In this document: positions 37,592 to 45,848 of the stretch, piece after piece
How the letters are laid out: each line of letters begins with the position of its first letter
How positions within the stretch are numbered: the stretch's first letter is position 1
Origin: Flavobacterium tistrianum
GTDB taxonomy: Bacteria > Bacteroidota > Bacteroidia > Flavobacteriales > Flavobacteriaceae
Reading direction: 5' to 3'
DNA length: 64,000 bases
Assembly: GCF_003254545.1 (NCBI RefSeq)
Contig: NZ_QJRH01000062.1
Span: 98,445 to 162,444, forward strand
Translations under genes and position numbers: made by a program
The notes under the pieces: model-generated
The model's input: only the letters and a program-made list of their open reading frames with translations
Told to the model about the DNA's origin: nothing
The model's database searches: none

Positions 37592-37621
37592 TTGGATTTC
37601 TAAAAAATCGGCGTATCTTTG
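37592..37621 (+). promoter_or_regulatory. Bacteroidota promoter of the tRNA gene
   Basis: TTG at 37592-37594 and TATCTTTG at 37614-37621 with 19 bases between, the textbook Bacteroidota spacing. The tRNA begins 13 bases after the -7 element. Confidence 0.85.
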
Positions 37622-37633
37622 CACCTGAAACAT

Positions 37634-37706
37634 CGCGGGATAGAGCAGTAGGCAGCTCGTCGGGCTCATAACCCGAAGGTCACAGGTTCGAGTCCTGTTC
37701 CCGCTA
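37634..37706 (+). tRNA. Initiator tRNA-fMet (CAT)
   Basis: Cloverleaf with anticodon CAT (loop CTCATAA). Two initiator marks are present: three consecutive G-C pairs in the anticodon stem (GGG/CCC), and a C1-U72 mismatch at the top of the acceptor stem (GCGGGA pairs with TCCCGC from position 2). CCA is not encoded. The 3' end is the integration site of the element that follows; the core ttcccgctac (37698-37707) recurs at 63731-63740. The gene is intact after insertion, and its terminator now comes from the element. Confidence 0.95.
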
Positions 37707-39315
37707 CAGAGAATGACCCATCAAATTTTTGATGGGTTTTTTGCTTTTTACTTCCTCTGTCAATGCCTGTAAATGTTTGGACTAATCCAAAAATCGAGTT
37801 TACTCTACCTGTTAGATATTCCCTGTTTTCAGTCCTAATTGACAATCCTTCTGGAAATACCAGATTTTGGATTCTTATTTTGCTGTCAATATCCCCTTCT
37901 TTCCAATATTTATTGATGTTTGTAACTTTCTCTATTACTTTATCGATATGCCTGCCGTGGTTAGATATTTTTTTGCCGTTTGTCATAATCTGAATCTCCA
38001 TTTCTTTTAATTCCATGTCAAACTGATGTGAGTATCTATTGTATTTTTCATCCCCGAAATTCGGATTTTCAAAATAGCGTTTATCCAGATTTTCGATTTT
38101 AGCTTCCAAATCTTTTTTCTTCGAAAGCAAACCTTTCATTTCTTCCCTGCCCTCATTTTCCATGATATCAAAAAGTTTATTCAGCTGAAGTTTGAAAGGT
38201 TCTACAAATTGAGGACTTAGCGTGTATGTTGATAACAGCTTTTCAAAAGAATCATTCAACCCTTCCGTTTTTGAATATGGCGTGGTCAATGCATTGAAAC
38301 TTGCATTTCTGCATTTCTGGCATTTGTAATAATGCACATTCTTTTTTCTTACCACATAGCTTGTCAGAAGGCTTCCGCATTCGCATCTTAAAAATCCTGT
38401 CAGAGGTCTGAATTCATTGATCTTGCTTTTGGAGTATTCTTTTATTGGCACTTTGGTTTCAGAGAGCATTCTGTCAACTTTCAGAAAATCGTCCTCGCTG
38501 ACCAGACCTGTCCAGTTTCCTTTCACTGGCTCTTCAAGCAGTGCATTTACCAATATTCCGCAGTAAAAAGGATTGCGCCACATAGAACCGAGCGACTGTT
38601 TTGTAATATCTAGATTCATCTTTGCCAGTTTCTCCCTGATTACAAAATCCCTTTCTCCTGCAAGCTTCCATTTCCAAGCCTTCTTTAAAATCTCTCCCTC
38701 TAAATTAATTGTGATAGATTGCTTTTCCTGCATTAGAGCATAATCGCCAACTTTCCTCCCTCTCATTGTATAGCCTCTAGGAGCTTTACCTAGCCAGTTT
38801 CCTGCTCTGAGAAGTGCTTTCATGCCAGGAATTGTCTTTTCAAGCCTGTCCATGTTTTCCCTTCTGGCATCTAAAAGCTTGCTGTAAATGTCAAGCTTGC
38901 TGTATTCGTCATTAGTACAAAGTCCTGAAGAAGTTTCGATCAAATGAACTCCCAACTTATCTACAAGTTCATGAACTATTGTAATGGCGTTGCCTCCTGT
39001 TCTGGAAAATCTGCTGATAAATTTTATGGCGATTGCAAAAGGCTTCTGTTTTGCGCTTTTGACCTCTTCCAATAGCCTTGTAAACTCCTTTCTGGTAAAA
39101 TCTCCTGAAGCGCTTTCATAAGTTCCTCCAAGCATATTTTTGAGCGTATAGCCGTTCTTAGAAGCAAACTGTATTATTTCTATGCGCTGTTCTTCTAGGC
39201 TGTTGTTCACTAATTGCAATTTGGAGCTTACCCTAGTGTAGCCCCAAATTTCTTTTACCTCAGCTTTTTGGGCTAATTTTTCTTTCTGAAATTTCTTAAA
39301 ACTTTCAATCCCCAT
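37666..39315 (-). CDS. Large serine recombinase (integrase of the element)
   Basis: 549 residues. The N-terminal resolvase domain has catalytic S30 in GYTRVSSKLQ. This is followed by a recombinase domain, a zinc ribbon (CECGSLLTSY...YYKCQKC), a long coiled coil and a DNA-binding C-terminal part; the architecture is that of phage-type large serine integrases. The stop codon lies in the tRNA anticodon loop, so the last 13 residues (AGTGLEPVTFGL) are read from tRNA antisense. The protein end therefore depends on whether the element is integrated. Serine integrases at tRNA genes are less common than tyrosine ones. Confidence 0.9.
   Translation of the reverse strand: MGIESFKKFQKEKLAQKAEVKEIWGYTRVSSKLQLVNNSLEEQRIEIIQFASKNGYTLKNMLGGTYESASGDFTRKEFTRLLEEVKSAKQKPFAIAIKFISRFSRTGGNAITIVHELVDKLGVHLIETSSGLCTNDEYSKLDIYSKLLDARRENMDRLEKTIPGMKALLRAGNWLGKAPRGYTMRGRKVGDYALMQEKQSITINLEGEILKKAWKWKLAGERDFVIREKLAKMNLDITKQSLGSMWRNPFYCGILVNALLEEPVKGNWTGLVSEDDFLKVDRMLSETKVPIKEYSKSKINEFRPLTGFLRCECGSLLTSYVVRKKNVHYYKCQKCRNASFNALTTPYSKTEGLNDSFEKLLSTYTLSPQFVEPFKLQLNKLFDIMENEGREEMKGLLSKKKDLEAKIENLDKRYFENPNFGDEKYNRYSHQFDMELKEMEIQIMTNGKKISNHGRHIDKVIEKVTNINKYWKEGDIDSKIRIQNLVFPEGLSIRTENREYLTGRVNSIFGLVQTFTGIDRGSKKQKTHQKFDGSFSVAGTGLEPVTFGL
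37698..37707. other. attL core (ttcccgctac) of the integrated element
   Basis: Ten bases at the tRNA 3' end shared with 63731-63740. In the integrated state the left side is tRNA, and the right side is element DNA. A serine recombinase would need only a short core. Confidence 0.7.
37716..37742 (+). terminator. Terminator-like hairpin just after the tRNA, inside the recombinase reading frame
   Basis: ACCCATCAAA / TTTGATGGGT with T tract. It terminates the tRNA transcript in the integrated state. On the minus strand it lies within the last codons of the recombinase. Confidence 0.7.
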
Positions 39316-39318
39316 AAT

Positions 39319-39588
39319 CTACATTTTAAAATTATATACAATCACTGCCAATTGAAATAAGCTTTCGATTATTTCATTCCCCTCCGATTCTGAAATTTCT
39401 TCAAAACCTCTGCACTTTCTTAATTCTTCAACTGTTAATTTCCCTTCATTTGTTTTAGTTTTTTCTTCTGCGTCACAAATACCACTTTCTCCTTCACAGA
39501 ACCTAACCCCTTGTTTTTCAATTTGCAAATTCACAAAAGTTTTCCCTCGGGTGATTCTTCTTCTCTCATCCGTTGCTCTGTTTTCCAT
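39319..39588 (-). CDS. Small protein upstream of recombinase
   Basis: 89 residues from MENRATDERRR, four bases before the recombinase start. The longer frame is rejected because its first 20 codons fall in a terminator hairpin. N-terminal part is charged; the C-terminal part (LTVEELRKCRGFEEISESEGNEIIESLFQL) is predicted helical and resembles small helical proteins found beside integrases in Bacteroidota. It may be an accessory or excision factor (inference). Probably cotranscribed with the recombinase. Confidence 0.6.
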   Translation of the reverse strand: MENRATDERRRITRGKTFVNLQIEKQGVRFCEGESGICDAEEKTKTNEGKLTVEELRKCRGFEEISESEGNEIIESLFQLAVIVYNFKM

Positions 39589-39610
39589 TATACAATTCCT
39601 CTTCATTAAA

Positions 39611-39636
39611 AAAAGACCGAGTCTCGGTCTTTTTTG
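39611..39636 (-). terminator. Terminator/attenuator hairpin before the recombinase operon
   Basis: AAAAGACCGAG / CTCGGTCTTTT, nearly perfect stem with a one-base or GAGTCTC loop and T tract. It closes the upstream minus-strand operon and sits 22 bases before the small gene. Confidence 0.75.
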
Positions 39637-39849
39637 TTCCACAATCATTCATCGCTATAAAGTTATGACACTTTTTTCATTTTATCCTGATCAAAATATG
39701 GTGGGGATAATACAAATATAAAACGTAATTCACTGAGGATCATAAGTAAAATTTACCCATCATTACATCACTCCAGTTTTATATTCATACAAAGTTAATA
39801 GGTCTTTCTCTGATTGTCATGGACATAATATGTACATAAAAGTTAATCA

Positions 39850-40200
39850 TTACACGGAATCTGCTTTAGTTCCCTCTTTTATATCCTCGTATAAATAGCT
39901 GATTTCGTTTATAAGCTCAAATTCATCTATCGGGAACAGCTGAAGGGTTACTCCCAATATAAGCCCTACATCAATACTCTGGTTTAGAACCGTAGGCGGA
40001 ACTTCTGCACTGTCGTTGTCCAGAGCGATTATGCAGAGCTTCATCAGGTTTCTTATAATTGAAAGAAGTTCACAATAATCATATACCCTGATCTCTGCAT
40101 TATACATGCCTCTTTTATCCTGTGCTGGTTTTAAAGTATTAAGCAGTCTATTGCTTAACATTCCGATTCTTTCCAGTTTTATAATTTCATCTGTATCCAT
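39850..40200 (-). CDS. Unknown helical protein, last gene of three-gene operon
   Basis: 116 residues from MDTDEIIKLERIGMLSNRLL; a start 14 codons upstream is possible but would put coding sequence into the overlapping end of the previous gene. Predicted all-helical, with an LQLFPIDEFELINEIS segment. No family recognised. Its start lies 17 bases after the 40217 stop, so it is probably cotranscribed with the two genes upstream. The terminator at 39611 closes the operon. Confidence 0.55.
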   Translation of the reverse strand: MDTDEIIKLERIGMLSNRLLNTLKPAQDKRGMYNAEIRVYDYCELLSIIRNLMKLCIIALDNDSAEVPPTVLNQSIDVGLILGVTLQLFPIDEFELINEISYLYEDIKEGTKADSV

Positions 40201-40216
40201 AATCTTTATCCTTAAA

Positions 40217-41839
40217 TTAATTTGCCGAATCCTTCTGTCCAAAATTTTTCACAAGCTCGCCTTCAACAACTGCAAGATCGAGTTCATGCATAAGTTTCTC
40301 CGCAATAACTCTCATTTGATTAATTTCTTCCGTAGTCAGTCTTGATGACCAGTTGAACACAGCCCTGTTTCTATCCAAGAAAGGGAAAAATCCAGTCCAG
40401 AACTGTTCCGTTAAATAATTATGCTTTATCATATCTGGTTCGGCATAAATGCAAAGTTCCCACAAGGTCTGGCTTGGCAGATAATTAGGCATATAGTAAG
40501 TCTTTGCAAAAATGTAGGTTCTGCAGAATGACATGAAAAACAATGAGAAGATGGTGGTCAGCCCGCAGTAATTGCCATCAGCATTATTGGCGATCATAGA
40601 AAACTGGCGGAAACTCTGTTCTGTCCATCTGTAAAAAAAATCGATGTCGCCATGATATGGTCTGTGGGGAGATTCCCAGTGAAAATCTGGGTGATTCATG
40701 TTTGATGAATAGATTAGAAATTCTTCCTTAATTATCTTTTGAAAAAAGTTTTGGTATTCATAGAGATTATTCTGTATCCAATAACGGCTGTGGCTGATCA
40801 GAACAAAAGAAGATCTGCCTTCTGTCCTGCTTTTTATGCAGTTAGTGATTGATTTTAATTTTTCATTCCCCAGACCCTCACCAATTATCAGAAGATAATA
40901 AGAAGTTTTTGAATGGTTTACAGCCTTACTGTAGAAATAAATCTGTTCTGCATCAGCTGAATCTAAAATAGTCTGAACAGCTGTTTTAAGAACTTTATCG
41001 CTTGGTTCTGCATCACATAAAACTTCCTGTTTCAGCACAAATCCTTTCTTTATCAGTTTTCTAAACTCATTAAATCTATCCCCGATAAGCCCGTACAAAC
41101 TTTCTTCCGCATTTTCCACAGCCTTAAACATTTCATTTCTGTACATCGCTTCCTCATCGCTGGAAGCTTCTTTTGCCTGCTCAAAAAGATCAATAAGGTA
41201 ATACCCTCCTTTAGCAGTTTTTACAAAGTATTTTTGGATTACTGGAATGTATCGGATAAGATTATTTATCCTTTCATTCAGATCGGCAGAGTCTGATCTA
41301 TTTCCTATATATAATTCTTCCAGCCATTGGAGATCATATTCAATGAGCCTGCTGTAAGATGTAAAAACACTGTTGGAAGAGCCTTCTGAAATGAGATTTT
41401 TAATCTGCCATTTATGAAGCTGATGATCATGATGGAAATTGTTTTCAAATTCATTAAATCTCTTCTTGAATTTCTTCCATTCCACCGTTTTAAAAGTAGA
41501 ATCTGCAAATTCATTATTCTGGTAGATAACCGCAGACTCATGGCAGTAAAATGCTTTGAAGGGATCACCTAAAGAATAGTGATGTCTAATTTTTGAAGTA
41601 AAAATAAATAATACATCTATTTGAAGGCGTTCTTTAACTTTTCTAACCCATTTGGCATGCTGATGTTTCTGCGCATCTATACTGCTCTCAATATTGATTA
41701 TAAGTTTTGAAAATAACGATGATTGTGCTCTTGTAAAAAACATCTGCACGATATTATATTTACCCGCAAGTTCTCTTAATATGTTTTCCAGATACTCGTT
41801 TTCAAGCTGTGGAAAAGTAAGTTTTTCTAAAGTTTTCAT
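40217..41839 (-). CDS. Possible HEPN/nucleotidyltransferase-like protein of mobile elements
   Basis: 540 residues, predicted mixed alpha/beta in the first two thirds (motifs DVLFIFTSKIRHHYSLGDPFKAFYCHESAVIYQN and IIGEGLGNEKLKSITNCI) and helical at the end (LPSQTLWELCIYAEPDMIKHNYLTEQFW...). The general layout (N-terminal Rossmann-like or NTase-like, C-terminal helical) recalls HEPN/MNT-type proteins that occur near Bacteroidota integrative elements. I do not see an unambiguous catalytic motif, so the call is tentative. It is the middle gene of the 39850-42443 operon. Confidence 0.4.
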   Translation of the reverse strand: MKTLEKLTFPQLENEYLENILRELAGKYNIVQMFFTRAQSSLFSKLIINIESSIDAQKHQHAKWVRKVKERLQIDVLFIFTSKIRHHYSLGDPFKAFYCHESAVIYQNNEFADSTFKTVEWKKFKKRFNEFENNFHHDHQLHKWQIKNLISEGSSNSVFTSYSRLIEYDLQWLEELYIGNRSDSADLNERINNLIRYIPVIQKYFVKTAKGGYYLIDLFEQAKEASSDEEAMYRNEMFKAVENAEESLYGLIGDRFNEFRKLIKKGFVLKQEVLCDAEPSDKVLKTAVQTILDSADAEQIYFYSKAVNHSKTSYYLLIIGEGLGNEKLKSITNCIKSRTEGRSSFVLISHSRYWIQNNLYEYQNFFQKIIKEEFLIYSSNMNHPDFHWESPHRPYHGDIDFFYRWTEQSFRQFSMIANNADGNYCGLTTIFSLFFMSFCRTYIFAKTYYMPNYLPSQTLWELCIYAEPDMIKHNYLTEQFWTGFFPFLDRNRAVFNWSSRLTTEEINQMRVIAEKLMHELDLAVVEGELVKNFGQKDSAN

Positions 41840-41873
41840 AATGTATGTTTTTTGAAATTGATATTGCGGTTAT

Positions 41874-42443
41874 CTACTCGGCAGAGGATAAAATATCCTC
41901 TCTCTGTTTCTCTTTTTTAATCTTTTCAATCCCTCTTTCCATGATAAGCTGTCCTGCATCGAGCATTTTGACTAAGTGCACATAAGGAGTGATAATGTCA
42001 TAATCCGATTCTTCTGCGTGGGGAGATAATGAAAGATGCACTATTTCACACAGAAACGATTCAAACTGATCCAGCGATTTCTCTTCGAATGCCTTTTGAA
42101 ATGCTTTAAAAGGATTTTTATACTCTGCTTTACTTAGGGAAGCTAGATGTACTAGTGAAGTATAGTCACCCGAGCCTTTCACAATCCATTTTCTGCTTTT
42201 TCTTTTCAGACAGTGGCAGACTTTTAAAAAAGAGCTTAAAGCGGTATAAATGACAAAGACATGGCAGGGGTTATGCTGTCTGCAAATCTCCGTCCTGTAG
42301 CTGTGCATCACTAGATCGTTTAAAGTCTGCTTGTACTCGTCAAGATGTGAAAAGTCAAAAAAAGCATGAAGGGCATCAAACGGATTTCCTGCCTCGTAAG
42401 CTGACCAAAAATTAGTTCCAAAGGATAATTTATTCTTTTTCAT
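41874..42443 (-). CDS. Unknown protein, first gene of the three-gene operon
   Basis: 189 residues, helical, with ICRQHNPCHVFVIYTALSSFLKVCHCLKRKSRKW near the middle and no motif I can name. The phrase GNPFDALHAFF resembles GDPFKAFYCH in the next gene, so the two may share a domain. It is 34 bases from the start of the next gene. Its divergent neighbour is an XRE regulator, a common layout for a regulated accessory module. Confidence 0.5.
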   Translation of the reverse strand: MKKNKLSFGTNFWSAYEAGNPFDALHAFFDFSHLDEYKQTLNDLVMHSYRTEICRQHNPCHVFVIYTALSSFLKVCHCLKRKSRKWIVKGSGDYTSLVHLASLSKAEYKNPFKAFQKAFEEKSLDQFESFLCEIVHLSLSPHAEESDYDIITPYVHLVKMLDAGQLIMERGIEKIKKEKQREDILSSAE

Positions 42444-42590
42444 AGCGGAAATATTTAGAATTCAAAAGCGAAGTTCCTGCCTTTCAAAAGGATAAACTAT
42501 TCAGAAATCGGATATAATATCTGACAAAAGGGATATTTTACAGGATATTTTTCTATCTTTGGTTTTCAGACTTTTTAATCCAAATGGCTT

Positions 42591-42598
42591 TATCTTTG
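42591..42598 (+). promoter_or_regulatory. Bacteroidota -7 element (TATCTTTG) before XRE gene
   Basis: TAnnTTTG match 26 bases before the XRE start; a second TATCTTTG is at 42554-42561. The spacing to a TTG is not ideal. Confidence 0.4.
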
Positions 42599-42623
42599 AG
42601 CCTTCAGAAAACTAACACTCATT

Positions 42624-43028
42624 ATGGAACAGAAAATTCATCAGGGAAGAAATGTGAAACGCTTCAGAGAAATGCTTGGAATTAAGCAGGAGGCATTGGC
42701 TTATGATCTGGGGGAAGACTGGAATCAGAAGAAGATTTCTATGCTGGAGCAGAAGGACGTTATTGAAGATAGTCTGCTTAAGCAGATCTCCAATTCTCTG
42801 AAAATTCCTGTTGAAGCTTTTCAGAATTTTGATGAAGAGCAGGCTATAAATATTATTTCGAATACGTTTGATAACTGCCAGCAGCCTGCATCTGTATTTT
42901 ACAATTCGACAATTAATCAAATTGATCAATTCATAAAATTGCACGAAGAAAAAATTGCTTTATATGAGCGTATGCTAAAGGAAAAAGATGAAATGATGGC
43001 AAGGCTTGAAAAACTAATTAGTAAATAA
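42624..43028 (+). CDS. XRE-family HTH regulator of the element
   Basis: 134 residues. The N-terminal helix-turn-helix reads RNVKRFREMLGIKQEALAYDLGEDWNQKKISMLEQKD (about 10-46), followed by a helical coil at the end (LHEEKIALYERMLKEKDEMMARLEKLISK). Regulators of this build are found in many Bacteroidota integrative elements. Divergent from the three-gene operon. Confidence 0.85.
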   Translation: MEQKIHQGRNVKRFREMLGIKQEALAYDLGEDWNQKKISMLEQKDVIEDSLLKQISNSLKIPVEAFQNFDEEQAINIISNTFDNCQQPASVFYNSTINQIDQFIKLHEEKIALYERMLKEKDEMMARLEKLISK

Positions 43029-43060
43029 TTACAAATAAAAGACATATTAATTCAAACAAC

Positions 43061-43086
43061 AAAAAGAGACTTAAATGTCTCTTTTT
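43061..43086 (+). terminator. Terminator of XRE gene
   Basis: AAAAAGAGAC / GTCTCTTTTT hairpin with T tract. Confidence 0.8.
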
Positions 43087-43133
43087 GGTTTATTAAGAAT
43101 ATTTATTTACCTCAATAAGGCTTTAACTATTAA

Positions 43134-43901
43134 TCATCTCTTTAATAAGTTAGCATTTTTTATTTCTTTTGAAATTTCTTTCAATAAAATTTCAGCGACA
43201 CCAATACTTAATTGATATGTGTTTATTACAATTTTTGTTTTTTGTTTATTACAATGAATCCAATAAGGCTGACTTTTTTTTTCGTTATCAGCATATTTTT
43301 TTTCCATAAAAATTACGTTGAAGATCTGCTCAATTTCGTTGTTATGTTCAGATATTTCAAAATATCCAACTCCTGAAATAATTACAATAGAAAAACTTTG
43401 AAAGTAATCAGAAGTTAAAATATGTTTTTTTCTAAAAGGAATTGATTCAATGTCAGCGTTTGCTGTTATTTTACTTGGAGTTGAGTTTATTTCAGTTATG
43501 AACGATTTCTCGTGGAAATTGATTAGGCTGTTTTCATTATTATCAAAGAGATAGTTGATTAACTTTTGATAATTTATCCACGTTTTACTTGTCCCCCAAT
43601 TTTTCCCATTATCTTTTTTCAGAATTTGCCCTTTATATGGATATAAAGCTGAATAATTTTCTAAATCTCTTTCTATAATATCTTTAGAATCATATTCTTC
43701 CATATTACTCCAATAATTAAAATTATCCACGATTTCTCTTTGATACTGTTCTGATCCTTTTGATATTGCCGCCTCTTTTCCAACTATTAAAATATCAGAA
43801 TATGGATTTCCTGTTCCAATATATTTGTATTCGTCAATTGAATTAGGTATACTTTTTAAATCACTTAGGAGCTTTTTGAAAAGTTTTTTTTTAACTTTCA
43901 T
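43134..43901 (-). CDS. Uracil-DNA-glycosylase-like protein, cargo
   Basis: 255 residues from MKVKKKLFKKLL; the longer frame adds an unlikely AT-rich leader, though it cannot be excluded. The segment YIGTGNPYSDILIVGKEAA matches the first active-site loop of the uracil-DNA glycosylase superfamily (GxPxAxILIVGEAP type), but the usual Asp/Glu is replaced by K-E. The C-terminal INTYQLSIGVAEILLKEIS fits the last beta-helix of the fold. The gene is AT-rich. It may be an inactive binder or a defence enzyme. Confidence 0.4.
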   Translation of the reverse strand: MKVKKKLFKKLLSDLKSIPNSIDEYKYIGTGNPYSDILIVGKEAAISKGSEQYQREIVDNFNYWSNMEEYDSKDIIERDLENYSALYPYKGQILKKDNGKNWGTSKTWINYQKLINYLFDNNENSLINFHEKSFITEINSTPSKITANADIESIPFRKKHILTSDYFQSFSIVIISGVGYFEISEHNNEIEQIFNVIFMEKKYADNEKKSQPYWIHCNKQKTKIVINTYQLSIGVAEILLKEISKEIKNANLLKR

Positions 43902-44041
43902 TATGTATCTTTTATTTTGTTTGAAGTTATTTTGAAGATTATTACTAAAATCCAATTACTACAGTGGAATTGAGCTAAATTAAACCCTATTGATTTTAAA
44001 TTTCAATTACGTTAGAATTTTTAATTTTCTTTTATTTATAG

Positions 44042-45319
44042 TTATTTATTCAAAGTTTTAGCTATTCTATTTAAAGCATTAATATCTACTTTTATTCCAA
44101 AAATTCGTTCAAAATCTTTTACTTGATTTTCTAAAGTTGGTGATTTCTGAAATAAGTCCCATAAATTTGTTACCCCTTTAAATCTGTTTAAGGCTTTTCT
44201 GTCTTTGAAATAATCCATTACTATACCAACTCCTTTTGCACCCATTTTTGTAAAACTTAAATCTCCCACAAAATCATCAAAACTTCCTGTATCGACTACC
44301 TTTTCAACAGAATCTATTATATTCGATTCTTTTCCTAAATCCCAAAAATGAAACATTAGTCTATTAGTACTAATTTTATTCTTTCTGCTGAATGCTTCCC
44401 AAAAACTACTATATTCCTTGTAGATTGCAAATTGTTCTTTAAGATTTTTTGATTCTGAAATTTTCTGTTCATAATTAAAAAAAGAATTTCTTAATTCTTG
44501 AAAATCGATTCTTAATTGTAATAATTTATCTGGTATATCATCAATTGTTTTACATTGAGATAAAAGAATGGGAACTAAAGGTGGAATAGGAATTTTTCTA
44601 TAACCACTAAATTTCACTAATTCTTCGATGTTAATATCGTGCAGTTTTTTTAAGGTTTCGATTGTTGATTTAGAAATCCCAAGACCTTTGTTTATCTCCA
44701 ATTCAGCTTTAAACCCAGTTAAAGGAATTGTTGTTTGAAAATTATTATCAGGCAATGACTTGTAAAGACTTGACAGTAAATCTTTTGGCGTGGTAGAACA
44801 TTCAATTACAACAAATCTTTTGGTATCTTTTTTTTGACTTTCCGAATAGTGAGCCATTAAAACGGGGTACTTTACCTCAAAATCTTCAAACTTTTTTGGT
44901 TGGAAATATTTTCCAATTAAGTAGTCTTTGTTTTTATCTTGAAAATCAACATATAACTTGGACTCGTCTTTTCTGTCAATATTGATTGGAACATCTTCTG
45001 CATATAAAACTTTTCCCATATTAATGAAAAATGGAAACCCCCTAATTTGCATACCATTTTTGTGAGTTAAAACTAAATTTGTTATTGGTCTGCCCTTTGT
45101 AAATGTAACTTTTGAGGTTAAAAAATGATGATCCCATTCTTGATTGGATAACAAGAAATATTCATTTAAAATGAATGATTCAACAAAATTATTAAAGTTG
45201 AAAATAAATTCTTGGGATGCTTTACCATAACCACCAATTACATAATCCAACTCCCGTAAAAGTTCGAAATTATAATAAGCTGAATTATGCTTTAATTTTA
45301 TTTCTTTTTGTGTAGTCAT
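44042..45319 (-). CDS. Unknown 425-aa protein, cargo
   Basis: 425 residues, AT-rich. N-terminal half is alpha/beta with a repeated aromatic pattern (YGKASQEFIFNFNNFVESFILNEYFLL, then GKVLYAEDVPINIDRKDESKLYVDFQDKNKDYLIG); the second half is helical (RIDFQELRNSFFNYEQKISESKNLKEQF). No signal peptide, transmembrane segment or named catalytic motif. It is transcribed toward the UDG-like gene, with 140 bases between. Cargo position between the regulator and mob genes suggests an accessory (defence) role by inference. Confidence 0.6.
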   Translation of the reverse strand: MTTQKEIKLKHNSAYYNFELLRELDYVIGGYGKASQEFIFNFNNFVESFILNEYFLLSNQEWDHHFLTSKVTFTKGRPITNLVLTHKNGMQIRGFPFFINMGKVLYAEDVPINIDRKDESKLYVDFQDKNKDYLIGKYFQPKKFEDFEVKYPVLMAHYSESQKKDTKRFVVIECSTTPKDLLSSLYKSLPDNNFQTTIPLTGFKAELEINKGLGISKSTIETLKKLHDINIEELVKFSGYRKIPIPPLVPILLSQCKTIDDIPDKLLQLRIDFQELRNSFFNYEQKISESKNLKEQFAIYKEYSSFWEAFSRKNKISTNRLMFHFWDLGKESNIIDSVEKVVDTGSFDDFVGDLSFTKMGAKGVGIVMDYFKDRKALNRFKGVTNLWDLFQKSPTLENQVKDFERIFGIKVDINALNRIAKTLNK

Positions 45320-45478
45320 ATATACTTTATACCGTAACTAGCTTGTAACTTTTATGTTCCCTCTATTTTTTTGTGTAAACACAATACTACATAAAAAAAC
45401 TGAAAGCAATTATGTTTTCCCATAAAATTAGAATTATTTTTCAAAAAAATCAAACAAAAAAAGGTAAGCAAAATTAAC

Positions 45479-45569
45479 GGATATAGGTATAAGATGTGCG
45501 CATAATGTCAGGTTTCGTTCCTCCTTCTGTCACCCTTCGGGATTTATAGCACATCTTATACCTATATCC
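45479..45569. repeat. 21-bp perfect inverted repeat (oriT-region hairpin 1)
   Basis: Arms 45479-45499 and 45549-45569 (GGATATAGGTATAAGATGTG type) are exact reverse complements around a 49-base loop. Confidence 0.85.
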
Positions 45570-45639
45570 TTTGTCTGAATGCTTTCTTTTTTTCCTTTTT
45601 CTTTTTTTAAGCATTTATCAATTGCAACAGCCTACAGCT

Positions 45640-45664
45640 ATCATGACCATATTTTGATCATGAT
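45640..45664. repeat. Hairpin containing a 15-bp motif shared with 39688-39702
   Basis: ATCATGA...TCATGAT arms enclose ACCATATTTTGATCA (45646-45660). The exact reverse complement of that 15-mer occurs at 39688-39702, between the recombinase operon and the HEPN-like operon. Confidence 0.7.
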
Positions 45665-45736
45665 ACTTTTAAATATTTTCTTTAAATTAGAAGCCTGCTT
45701 TTAAAAATCTCTAAAGATTGCCACGTTCCTGCAATC

Positions 45737-45775
45737 GGCAAGATGTACGGTTGTCTGACAACCGCCTATCTTGCC
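45737..45775. repeat. Nested hairpin (GGCAAGAT ... GGTTGT-ctg-ACAACC ... ATCTTGCC)
   Basis: Outer stem 45737-45744 / 45768-45775, inner stem 45749-45754 / 45758-45763, separated by small bulges. Best single oriT-like structure in the region. Confidence 0.75.
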
Positions 45776-45848
45776 ACCTATTGCCTCGGAACTCGGCGGT
45801 GGAGAATCTTAAAAGAAGAGAGTTTGAAAACAATGAAAAGGAAAAATA

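Larger units (their letters stand above)
45320..45848. other. Candidate oriT region, intergenic (529 bp)
   Basis: This spacer precedes mobC and holds three separate hairpins: arms 45479-45499 / 45549-45569, 45640-45664, and a nested one at 45737-45775. No gene is seen. Such clusters of inverted repeats upstream of a relaxase operon are typical of origins of transfer. The nic site cannot be read from the sequence alone. Confidence 0.55.

Noticed and set aside
40217..41839. RteC regulator
   Set aside because: RteC is a common Bacteroidota element gene, but I see no matching motif; the length and layout differ.
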